NCBI GenBank assembly: GCA_029260135.1
Contig: JAJDDV010000081.1
Location: forward strand, 47,710 to 111,709
DNA from: Phycisphaerae bacterium
Lineage (GTDB): Bacteria; Planctomycetota; Phycisphaerae; UBA1845
Direction: 5' to 3'
Length of the DNA: 64,000 bases
The notes under the pieces were generated by a model. That model did no database searches and was not told the origin of the DNA. It was given only the letters and a program-made list of their open reading frames with translations. Below, one piece after another: positions 40,956-50,008 of this stretch. Numbering within the stretch: the first letter of the stretch is position 1; the number at the start of each line of letters is the position of its first letter. The position numbers and the translations under genes are program-made.

Positions 40956-41360
40956 CCGCCCTCCACCGGCTTGACCGACGTCGCCCACCGGTCGGACCGA
41001 CTTTCCACTCGGTCATTTCAGCGCGTGACGGGGTCCCAAAAGGCACACTTGCCATCTCGCACAAGGCGAGCACGACTCGACCGAGGCAACGTCACGAGGA
41101 GATCGCACGCGCTCGCCCGCTCGCAGTAGACCGTCCAAGCCTCTGCCACTGGGTCGCCGGCGACGGAAGACGAATAACCGACGACTTGCTGCATTCTCAG
41201 CGGCGAAACAAACGGGACAGGCACCGCGCCCTGTCATTTCTTGCCGATTTGCGGTACAATTTACGTCAGATTTCGCGCGACGATTCGTAGTCACCCACGG
41301 TAAAGTGCGCGGACATGTCCCACGCACCCAGTTGGGCGACCCTCGCGAAAGGAGGGGCCG

Positions 41361-44300
41361 ATGTACGTTCACCGAACGACACGGAGTCGAATCAGAGGAA
41401 ACGTAGCCGCGCGCATGACGGCCATCGTCTGCGCAAGCGGCGCGTTCCTCGCAGGGGCAAGCGCAGGAGGAGACCCAGACCCTCCACCCCGTCACCAACC
41501 ACCCCAGGAACTCTCGCCCGTCGCCAACCTCAGCGACCTCAACACCGCCAACACGCCACCCATCGTCACGCACGCCGCGATTCCACTTTCGGCCTCAAAG
41601 ATCCCAAAGCGCGGGCGGACGCCTCTTACACACATTGCGACGAACGCCAGACAAGCCGCCCCGTGTCGTGTCGATGGCGACTGCGACGACTGCGACCTCT
41701 GCACCCTCGACACGTGCGTCGCACAGACCTGTCTCAACGACCTGATTCCAATCGGACAGTTTGTGCCCGGCGCCGAGTGCGACGACAGCCTCGTGTGCAA
41801 CGGGCTGGAAACCTGCAGCTTCGGTGCTTGCGTTCCGGGCGTTCCCCTCTGCAGCGATGGCATGATCTGCAATGAGTCCGCGCAAGTCTGCGAGCTTCCC
41901 TGCCTCATCGACGCCGACTGCGAACGCGACGGCCTCGCCTGCACAACCGATCTGTGTGATGCGAGGATCTGCGTCGGCGGACTGGCCGACGGCCTGAGCT
42001 GTCGTTTCGACGAAGATTGCCCCCAAGGTACGTGTTCCGCGGGCGGAAGCGGCGCCTGCATCGTGGGAAACAACCCGTGCGGACCCGGTGCGCGCTGCGC
42101 CGAAGATCAAGCCGGCGGCGTGGTCTGCCCGCTCGGTCGGTGCTGTGACGCGCTGGGAACATGTCAGCGATTGACACAGGCCGACTGTGCGACCGCCGGC
42201 GATGCGTGGCTCTACACCGGCGATAACTCCTTATCCTGTGCCGCAGACCCCTGCCCGGCCTACGCCGCGGGAGTATCCCCGCAAGGCGCCTTCCCTGTGG
42301 CCGTTGGGTCGATCACTGCATCCGGTGTTTGCAGCGATACGATCCAAAGCCTGGGCGATGACTACACCATCGCTGGCACCACGTTCGTCGAACTTCGCAC
42401 CGTCCGTTGGGTAGGCGGCGTCGACAACGCCGGCGATGTCGTCGCGTTTGAATGGTATGACGCAAGCGGCATCTTGATCGAAGATGAGTTCGTCACCGTC
42501 ACGACGGCCGGAACCGCCGTACACACGTTCGACCTTCCCGTACCATTGACCATCCCCGCGTCCGGGTTCATGGCGGTCCGAATCGCATCGTCCTTCACAC
42601 CGGGAGCGCGCTTCCACTGGCTCTCGACCGACAGCCCTGATACTGGAGGCAACGACCCCGACATACTCATCCTTGACGGCGCCATCGTGGGGCTCAGCCC
42701 GCTAGGTCGCTGCGCAGGCGGCGACCGCGACGGCCTCTGGTGCGATACGGCAAGCCCGAACTGCCCGGGAGGAGGATGCACAGACGTCCCCGACACCCTC
42801 GCCTTCGAACTCGTGGCGGATCCCGTCTCGTCTCCGATCGGTGCATGTTGCGACCCTGCCTTGGGAACGTGTACGAACGACCTCCGGTGGGTCTGTACGG
42901 ATAACGGCCACTTGTTTCAGGGCGAAGGAACCGCTTGCAGGCGCTGCAGCAACGATATGTTCTTGAATTGCGATGCAGATGGCGACTGCCCAGCCTGCAG
43001 TGGTATTCCAGGCTTCTGCGAGTTCGACGAACTGACGGCCTGCTCCGTCGACGCCGACTGCATCAGTGTGGGCGGCGGGCGATGCCTCGCAACACCCTGC
43101 GACGTCAACGCCGAATGTCCCGGCGGACTTTGTGTCGTGGGAACTTGCAGCGGCGGAAGCAACGACACCAACCCCTGCAGCCCCGACGCCGATTGCGGCG
43201 GCGGAACCTGCTCGGCAACAGCCACGTGTGATGCCGTTCCACCCGGGTGCGACATCGGCGCATGCTGCGACGACATCGACGGTTCGTGTGTTGAAATCAT
43301 CTCCCCGACGAGCTGCCCGGCCGGAATGACCTTCCAGGGCTACGGCACCCACTGCCAGCCAAACGCATGTATTCAACCGGGCCCCACCGGCGGCGACAAC
43401 TGTGCGACCGCACCGGTGATAGGGATCACCGTTCCGGCGCTGGGACAACCACCAGCCGTCGTGACCATCACAGGCAACAATGCGACAGCCACGTTCGACG
43501 ATGCGGTCACCGGACGATGCGTCGGCGGCATCAATGATGGATCCGCGTGCGATCCGTGGGCGGGCGACCCGCTCATCGAGTGTCCCGGCGGTTTGTGCAT
43601 AGCACTCTGCGACGCACCGATCTTCGACCCCGCCGGCAACACGCGCGATCCGGGATGGTGGGAAGCCGTCCAGCTCAACGATTGCGCCGATGTACGCATC
43701 GACTTTTGTGCCACGCTCCCGACACTCACACCGGCCTGGCCCATGCTCTACAGCGACTGCCCGTGCGGTTCACCCGTGACGGGCGCCGGCGTCCCGTCGC
43801 CCGTCGGCGCCGGTGACGACGAAGCCGGCTTCGCCTACGGCGACCCCTTCTGCACCGGTGGCAACGCATGGGTGACGTTCGCCACGCTCCCGCCCGGTGT
43901 CTACTACTATCCGGTCTACTCCGGCCCGACCTCCACCATGGCCGTACCGCCCGGCGGGTCGTATCAACTCCACATCACCGCGGCCGCTTGCCGCCAGGCG
44001 GCCTGCTGCTCGACCGTCTGCAGCGGCGGCGTTCGTGACGCCGAAGCGTGTAACGTCGATGGTCACGCTGATTGCCCCAACGGAATCTGCAGTGTGGGAT
44101 TCTGCCTCGGTGGCGAATTGCACGGCTTCTCGTGTGACGCCGGCGGCGTCGACGAATGTCCGGCCGGCGTGTGCGACGGAACCCTCGGCTGCTCCGTCAC
44201 CACCGAAGCGATGTGCAAAGCCGCAAATGGACAATGGCTCGCCGGCCCCGACTTCCCCGACGCAATCTGCAACGGCGGAACCAACGATGGACAAGTCTGC

Positions 44301-47300
44301 GCCGACGACTCTGAGTGCCAAGGTGGTGGCACTTGTATGGCCAACCTCGAAATCCCCACCTGCCTCGGCACCCCCTGCGACACCGGCGCCTGCTGCAGCG
44401 GCCCGGGCGCCTGCTTCGACCGACTCCCCGGTGACATCCCCGTCACCGAGCCCGACTGCCTTGCCGGCACCTTCGTCGGCGGCGTCCGATGCGGTTTTCA
44501 CTCGTCGTTGTGTGAGGTGTGTGGGATTGAGGTCGGTCAAAACTGCCAACCGGCTGACACCGCTGTCGTGCAGATGAGTGATTTGGATGCCGGCACGCGG
44601 GTTTCGGACAATTTCAGTCCGATAAGCGACGCGATTTCGGTGCTATGTGTGACAGGAAGTTGGCTGGATTTGACACGCGTGGGGCCGCGAATTGACTGCG
44701 CGTGCCAACTGGATGACACCGATGGCTGCGTTCCGACGGTGGCGGATCAGTTCACGGTCACGCTCTACGACGACGTGAACGGCAAGCCGGGGAGCGTGGT
44801 GGGGAGTTCGGGTGTTACGGTGACGCCTGATCGTGGATTGAAGGAGACGTTTGCGAACTTCGATCTCTGGGATGTTTCGATGGCGTTGGACAGCCCGATT
44901 TCGGGGCTGACGCCGGGAGGATGTTACTGGATCGAGGTGACGAACGACACGACGGATCTGCCGGGCAGCTGCAACTGGTATTGGGCGAGCAGCAGCGGGG
45001 CCGGTGACGGAGCGGCGGCGGCGGGGGACGACGTCGGCGGTCCGGGCGCGGAGGTCGGGTTTGACCTGGCGTTCTGCGTGGACGCGGGGATCGTGGCGCC
45101 GGGGTGTGGAACGCGGACGGGGGCCTGCTGCGCCTGCGACGGCACGTGTGCCAACACGGTGACACTTTCCGACTGCACGTCCGGGACATGGCATGAAGAT
45201 CAGACGTGCGCGCAGATCACGTGCCATCCGATCGGCGTTCCCGGTGACGACTGCACGACCGAGATTCAGGCCGTCACCGATGCGACCATGCCGTACCAGA
45301 ACCTGTGCGCCACGACGGACGGTCCCGCGTCGATCGACTGCGGCGCGGGAACCCAAGCGTTCGGTCGAGATACGTGGTTCTCGTACACGGCGGCGTGTGA
45401 CGGCGTGCTGGTGGCGAGTCTCTGCGAGGGGACGGACTTCGACGCCATCCTTGGCGTTTACAGCGACGGTACGGCGTCATGTCCATGTCCGGGCGACAAC
45501 ACGACGCTGGCGGCGTGCGATGACAACGGCTGTGCGAGCGCGGTCTCCTTGTTCGAGCATTCGCCGACGCCGTGCAACGATGCGGCGTGCGGCAAGCAAG
45601 CGCCGATGGCGTGCCTTCCGGCCACGGCGGGCGCGTGCTATACGCTTCGCATCGGCGGTGTCGACGGTGCACGGGGAAGCGGCAACCTCAACGTGGCCTG
45701 CATCGGCGATGTCATCTATGTCAACGACGACGCTTCGGGCGCGAACAGCGGATCGAGCTGGGCCAACGCTTTCATGGATTTGCAGGACGCGCTGCACGCG
45801 GCCGATCTTGCGCGAAGCTGTTCGGATCTGGCGCTGAATCCTCAGGTTTGGGTGGCGGAGGGCACGTACCGTCCTGACCGAGGGACGAGTGACCGGGATG
45901 CGTCGTTCGATCTCGTGGCGGGGATTTCGGTATTTGGTGGTTTTTCAGGGATCGAAACGACTTTGATGGAGCGGGACTGGGCTGCACACCCGACGATCCT
46001 CAGCGGTGAGATCGGTGCGCCGGGGGACCCGATGGACAACAGCTATCACGTGGTGACGGCTGACGCCGGGCGTTCGGGTTCTTTGCTCGACGGTTTCGTG
46101 ATCGAAGCGGGGTACGCGGACGGGCTGGGCCCGGCGGACCGAGGCGGCGGGTTGTTTAACTCGTCGGGTGAGGCGGTGGTTGCGAACGTCATTTTCCGTT
46201 CGAACGAAGCGTCTCAGGGCGCCGGGATGTACCAGGACGGCGGTAGCGTTTCGCTGGTCAACTGTTTGTTCAGCGGGAACATCGGGATGGAGGGCGGGGG
46301 GATCTTCGTGGCGGGGGGCGATCTATCGGTCGCGAACGGCACGCTGAGTCAGAACACGTCTGCGGTGGCCGCGGGCGGCGGCGTCTACGCGCTGGATGCC
46401 AGTGGATTGACACTCGACAACACGATTCTCTGGGGAAACGTCGGCATTGGTGGCGTGTTGAGCAATCAGATCTTCGACGCGTCGGGGCTCATCACCCTTC
46501 GGTTCAGCTGTGTTGAGGGTTATGACGGTGCGATCCTCGGTGGGTCGGGCAACATCAGCGCCAACCCTCTCTTTGTCAATCCGCTCGGTGGAGATGGTGT
46601 GGCGGGTACGGCGGATGACGCCCTTCAACTCAGTGCGGGATCGCCGTGCATTGATGCAGGTGATCGCACGAGGGTGCCGATCGACGTATTGGATTCCGAT
46701 GGTGACGGCGACGCTACGGAGCCTTGGCCTTTCGATCTCGATGCGGAGCTACGCATCGGCGACGACGGTCAGACGGCGGATACGGGGCGCGGTTGCCCGT
46801 ACGTGGTGGACATGGGCGCGTACGAGTTTCCGCCCGACTGCAACGGCAACGGCGTTTCGGATCCGGTGGATATCACGCTCGGCACAAGTCTGGACTGCAA
46901 CTTCAACCGGATTCCTGACGAGTGCGAGATCGACGAAAACAGTGTCGCTCCCGGCGGCCCGTTCTACTGTCCGTCGGGTAGTCCGGATTGTGATCCCGAC
47001 TGCAACGGAAACGGGATACCGGACAAGTGCGACTCGCCCGACTGCAACGACAACGACGTTCCGGACGTGTGCGAGATTCCGGTGGGATGCGTCGGTCCGG
47101 AGCCGACGTACTACTGCACCGTAGGGTGTGACGACGACTGCAACACGAATTGCATTCCGGACGAGTGTGACATCGCGGACTGCCCGGCGGGGTTCGTGAA
47201 CCCGGAGGACTGCGACGACTGCAACCAGAACCGCGTTCCGGACGAATGCGACATCAGTGCGGGGACTTCTCCGGATGTCGACACGAACGGCGTACCGGAT

Positions 47301-49343
47301 GAGTGTACGAGTTCGGTGCCGGGTGCGACGGGCAGTTGGAGCAGCGGCGCGAACTGGATCGGCGGGGCGGCGCCGGGAGTGACTTCCGGCGTGACGTTGA
47401 GTCCGTTCAGCACGCTTCAGGTCGACGTGGACGTCACCGTGGCGGCGCTGCGCACGCGCGGGGAGTCTCAGCTGAACATCAATGCGGGCGGCGGAAGTGG
47501 GGATCTGAATGTCGCCGGCAAGATTCACAGTGCGGGCGATATTTTGCTGGACACGCACACGATGACCGCGGCGAATCTCTCGCTGGACGGTTCGGGTTTC
47601 CGGGGCGGGTTGACGGTGCAGGGTTCGTCGAGTGTGAATCTTGGTGGCGGAGAGCTGTTGATCGAGGTGGGTGGTTCGTATTCGTCGAATGATCCTCCGA
47701 GTGGCGCCTCGGCGAGCCTGAACGCCAGTCGTGTTGCCCTTGGCATCTCGTTTGGGGGCGTGGCTTCGAGTATGGCGTTGAAGGACTCGATGACGGTCAC
47801 CACGTCGTCACACTTCGTGCTGGACGGTCGTGTGGACGGTCCGCTGAGTCCGCTGCTGACGGGGCGCGGCGTGGTTGCACGGGGCGGCAAGACACCGCCG
47901 ATCCTTCGCATATCGCCCCCGACGTACCTTTCCCGTTCGAGGGTACATCGGGGGGTCGCGGTTGAGACCGCGCCGCTGACCATCGAAGGATCGTTGCAGA
48001 TTCTCACTGAGGCGAAGGTCTGTGTCGGTGGTGACGCCGCTCAGCCGCAGAGTTGCAGCGCGAGTCCGGTCGACGATCTGGCGAAGGTTGTGTTGCTCGG
48101 CGATTTCGACAATCAGAGCGTGTATGCGAGTTTGTTCAACTGGCGTCATGGCGGTTTGCGTCTGGAGGCCGGTGGCGCGGGGCAGGTGTTCGAGGTTGCG
48201 GGGATTGATCTTGGGCCGGTCCACGAGGGCTTCGAGACGAGTGAGCCGACGGCGGTTGAGAGCTGTTTCTTTGAGGGCACGCACACGAATTTTTCGATGA
48301 AGGTGGTCGAGGTGGCGGCGAACGCTTCTGTCACGTTCCGAAACCGGGTGCTCAACACGGCGGGCAGTCATCCCTGCGCGGAAGCGCTTTATGTTGACCA
48401 TCTGATTTTGGAGTCGGGCGCCCAGCTCACGCTCGATGATTGCCGCGTGTACTATCGGGAGCTGACGGATAACTCGGGGACGGTTCCCACGCTCGAGGGG
48501 TGTGGGGAGCTACTTCGGGTTCGGACGTCGCAGTGTAGTCCGGGGTCGGCACCCGAGCCCGACCGATTACTTGACTCAGGGAATGTCCTGGTGATCAACA
48601 TCAAGAACCGGTTCGTTTCGTTTGCGGTGACGGACGGAAGCGACCAGGCGGTTCGCGTGACATTTGTCGATCTTCCGGGCGGATTCAGCGTGTTTAACGG
48701 GACGACGATGTGGGTCGACGTGCCGGTCGAATACAGTGAAGGCGGTGGACGTGGATTCAACAACCCGTGCACGGTTGGTTCGCCTTGTCCGGAGGGGAGC
48801 TTTCTTTCGTCGACGTTGTCGGCGACGCCTGTGTATCGCGATTGGTCAGTTGACGGTCGAGTGGTTCATGTTCGCGATGAGTTGATCATTCCGCACGCGT
48901 TGTATCGCGTCGACACGATCGGCGTGGACTGCTCGTTGGCGGACCCGTCGCATTACTCGGATCCGCTGCTGATCGGCAACGCGAAGTGGGGTGATGCGGT
49001 AGAGCTTTCCGCGGGAGAGTGGCGTGCGGCTGAGGCGAAGTGTGGCAACACCGGAAGCGCGTGTCTCCGAGATATCGACTGCCCTGGCAGCACTTGCGGT
49101 ACGGTGTCTGTTTTCGATACTCTGGGGATGTTGGCGAAGTTCTCGGGTGCGCCTGGCGCACCTGCCAAGGCCCGGATGGATATGCTCGGTGTCGTGACGG
49201 GGCCATCGCCAATTGTCGACGGGAAGATCACGGTGAGCGATACGGTATCGGTGCTGGGTGCGTTTGGGGGTGACCCGTATCCGTTCAGTGCGCCGACGGT
49301 CGTTCACATACCTGAGCCTGCTTACGAGGCGTACGAGGAGTAG
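41361..49343 (+). CDS. Giant secreted Cys-rich repeat protein with beta-helix region, DCNxNGxPDEC repeats and dockerin-like C-terminus
   Basis: 2,660-aa ORF with AAAGGAGG SD; signal peptide; arrays of CxGGxxxGxxCxxDxDCxGGxC and GACC..GxC modules; 'IYVNDDASGANSGSSWANAFMDLQDAL' beta-helix start; C-terminal 'DTLGMLAKFSGAPG...DGKITVSDTVSVLGAFGG'. Confidence 0.88.
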   Translation: MYVHRTTRSRIRGNVAARMTAIVCASGAFLAGASAGGDPDPPPRHQPPQELSPVANLSDLNTANTPPIVTHAAIPLSASKIPKRGRTPLTHIATNARQAAPCRVDGDCDDCDLCTLDTCVAQTCLNDLIPIGQFVPGAECDDSLVCNGLETCSFGACVPGVPLCSDGMICNESAQVCELPCLIDADCERDGLACTTDLCDARICVGGLADGLSCRFDEDCPQGTCSAGGSGACIVGNNPCGPGARCAEDQAGGVVCPLGRCCDALGTCQRLTQADCATAGDAWLYTGDNSLSCAADPCPAYAAGVSPQGAFPVAVGSITASGVCSDTIQSLGDDYTIAGTTFVELRTVRWVGGVDNAGDVVAFEWYDASGILIEDEFVTVTTAGTAVHTFDLPVPLTIPASGFMAVRIASSFTPGARFHWLSTDSPDTGGNDPDILILDGAIVGLSPLGRCAGGDRDGLWCDTASPNCPGGGCTDVPDTLAFELVADPVSSPIGACCDPALGTCTNDLRWVCTDNGHLFQGEGTACRRCSNDMFLNCDADGDCPACSGIPGFCEFDELTACSVDADCISVGGGRCLATPCDVNAECPGGLCVVGTCSGGSNDTNPCSPDADCGGGTCSATATCDAVPPGCDIGACCDDIDGSCVEIISPTSCPAGMTFQGYGTHCQPNACIQPGPTGGDNCATAPVIGITVPALGQPPAVVTITGNNATATFDDAVTGRCVGGINDGSACDPWAGDPLIECPGGLCIALCDAPIFDPAGNTRDPGWWEAVQLNDCADVRIDFCATLPTLTPAWPMLYSDCPCGSPVTGAGVPSPVGAGDDEAGFAYGDPFCTGGNAWVTFATLPPGVYYYPVYSGPTSTMAVPPGGSYQLHITAAACRQAACCSTVCSGGVRDAEACNVDGHADCPNGICSVGFCLGGELHGFSCDAGGVDECPAGVCDGTLGCSVTTEAMCKAANGQWLAGPDFPDAICNGGTNDGQVCADDSECQGGGTCMANLEIPTCLGTPCDTGACCSGPGACFDRLPGDIPVTEPDCLAGTFVGGVRCGFHSSLCEVCGIEVGQNCQPADTAVVQMSDLDAGTRVSDNFSPISDAISVLCVTGSWLDLTRVGPRIDCACQLDDTDGCVPTVADQFTVTLYDDVNGKPGSVVGSSGVTVTPDRGLKETFANFDLWDVSMALDSPISGLTPGGCYWIEVTNDTTDLPGSCNWYWASSSGAGDGAAAAGDDVGGPGAEVGFDLAFCVDAGIVAPGCGTRTGACCACDGTCANTVTLSDCTSGTWHEDQTCAQITCHPIGVPGDDCTTEIQAVTDATMPYQNLCATTDGPASIDCGAGTQAFGRDTWFSYTAACDGVLVASLCEGTDFDAILGVYSDGTASCPCPGDNTTLAACDDNGCASAVSLFEHSPTPCNDAACGKQAPMACLPATAGACYTLRIGGVDGARGSGNLNVACIGDVIYVNDDASGANSGSSWANAFMDLQDALHAADLARSCSDLALNPQVWVAEGTYRPDRGTSDRDASFDLVAGISVFGGFSGIETTLMERDWAAHPTILSGEIGAPGDPMDNSYHVVTADAGRSGSLLDGFVIEAGYADGLGPADRGGGLFNSSGEAVVANVIFRSNEASQGAGMYQDGGSVSLVNCLFSGNIGMEGGGIFVAGGDLSVANGTLSQNTSAVAAGGGVYALDASGLTLDNTILWGNVGIGGVLSNQIFDASGLITLRFSCVEGYDGAILGGSGNISANPLFVNPLGGDGVAGTADDALQLSAGSPCIDAGDRTRVPIDVLDSDGDGDATEPWPFDLDAELRIGDDGQTADTGRGCPYVVDMGAYEFPPDCNGNGVSDPVDITLGTSLDCNFNRIPDECEIDENSVAPGGPFYCPSGSPDCDPDCNGNGIPDKCDSPDCNDNDVPDVCEIPVGCVGPEPTYYCTVGCDDDCNTNCIPDECDIADCPAGFVNPEDCDDCNQNRVPDECDISAGTSPDVDTNGVPDECTSSVPGATGSWSSGANWIGGAAPGVTSGVTLSPFSTLQVDVDVTVAALRTRGESQLNINAGGGSGDLNVAGKIHSAGDILLDTHTMTAANLSLDGSGFRGGLTVQGSSSVNLGGGELLIEVGGSYSSNDPPSGASASLNASRVALGISFGGVASSMALKDSMTVTTSSHFVLDGRVDGPLSPLLTGRGVVARGGKTPPILRISPPTYLSRSRVHRGVAVETAPLTIEGSLQILTEAKVCVGGDAAQPQSCSASPVDDLAKVVLLGDFDNQSVYASLFNWRHGGLRLEAGGAGQVFEVAGIDLGPVHEGFETSEPTAVESCFFEGTHTNFSMKVVEVAANASVTFRNRVLNTAGSHPCAEALYVDHLILESGAQLTLDDCRVYYRELTDNSGTVPTLEGCGELLRVRTSQCSPGSAPEPDRLLDSGNVLVINIKNRFVSFAVTDGSDQAVRVTFVDLPGGFSVFNGTTMWVDVPVEYSEGGGRGFNNPCTVGSPCPEGSFLSSTLSATPVYRDWSVDGRVVHVRDELIIPHALYRVDTIGVDCSLADPSHYSDPLLIGNAKWGDAVELSAGEWRAAEAKCGNTGSACLRDIDCPGSTCGTVSVFDTLGMLAKFSGAPGAPAKARMDMLGVVTGPSPIVDGKITVSDTVSVLGAFGGDPYPFSAPTVVHIPEPAYEAYEE
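46836..47309 (+). repeat. Seven tandem DCNxNGxPDEC-type (TSP3/EF-loop-like) protein repeats within the giant ORF
   Basis: DCNGNGVSDPVDI, DCNFNRIPDECEI, DCNGNGIPDKCDS, DCNDNDVPDVCEI, DCNTNCIPDECDI, DCNQNRVPDECDI, DVDTNGVPDECTS. Confidence 0.85.
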
Positions 49344-49348
49344 ATCCG

Positions 49349-49921
49349 ATGGAATCGACACGCGCGAGCCTCCTGGAACGGGTGAGGAATCCGCAGGACG
49401 ACGAGAGCTGGCGAGAGTTCTTCCACATTTATCAGCCGCTGCTGTATCGATACTCGCGGATTCGCGGATTGACCCGGGAAAACGCGGAGGAGCTGACGCA
49501 GCAGTGCCTGGCGCTTTTGACGGAGAAGATGCCGTCGTTCGAGTACGTGAAGGAGAAGGGTGGTTTCAAGCACTGGCTTCGCCGGATCACGAACAACAAG
49601 GTGAACGACTTTTTCAAGAAGCGGAAGTTGCCTTTGGCGCAGAGCGGCGATTATCGCCGGCCTCAGTATCGGGAGATTTCGCCGGACGATCTTTGGGAGC
49701 AGCAGTGGCATAAGCGTCATCTTCAGTATTGCCTGGTGCAGGTTCAGTCGGAGGTGGCCGCGAGCACGTACAAGGCCTTCGAGTATCACGTGCTCTGTAG
49801 CTGGCCTGTGGACCGGGTCGCGGAGACGCTGAACATCTCCGTGGATCAGGTGTATACGGCGAAATCACGGATCACGCGGCGGCTTCGGACGAAGATGAAG
49901 GAGCTTCTGGGCGAAGTGTGA
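49349..49921 (+). CDS. ECF-type sigma factor (sigma-70 family)
   Basis: 'SWREFFHIYQPLLYRYSRIRGLTRENAEELTQQCLALLTEKMPSFEYVKEKGGFKHWLRRITNNKVNDFFKKRK'; C-terminal 'VDRVAETLNISVDQVYTAKSRITRRLRTKMKELL'; starts 5 nt after the giant ORF stop. Confidence 0.9.
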   Translation: MESTRASLLERVRNPQDDESWREFFHIYQPLLYRYSRIRGLTRENAEELTQQCLALLTEKMPSFEYVKEKGGFKHWLRRITNNKVNDFFKKRKLPLAQSGDYRRPQYREISPDDLWEQQWHKRHLQYCLVQVQSEVAASTYKAFEYHVLCSWPVDRVAETLNISVDQVYTAKSRITRRLRTKMKELLGEV

Positions 49922-50008
49922 ACGGGTGGAGGTGGATTCGCGCTCCGGCGCATCGCCGTTCCGAGTGGAGACGGCGGTGACACCTCCGAACGAGAGCGTA
50001 GACCTGTT

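Noticed and set aside
44400-44560. Reading the skew flip as a chromosomal replication origin
   Set aside because: It lies inside an ORF, with no dnaA/dnaN/gidA-type neighbours or DnaA-box cluster recognised; rearrangement or mis-assembly is a better first hypothesis, though not excluded without genome-wide skew.
46836-47309. Possible DNA-level tandem repeat or CRISPR-like array
   Set aside because: Periodicity comes from a coding repeat (DCNxNGxPDEC) with divergent codons and no constant spacer/repeat structure.
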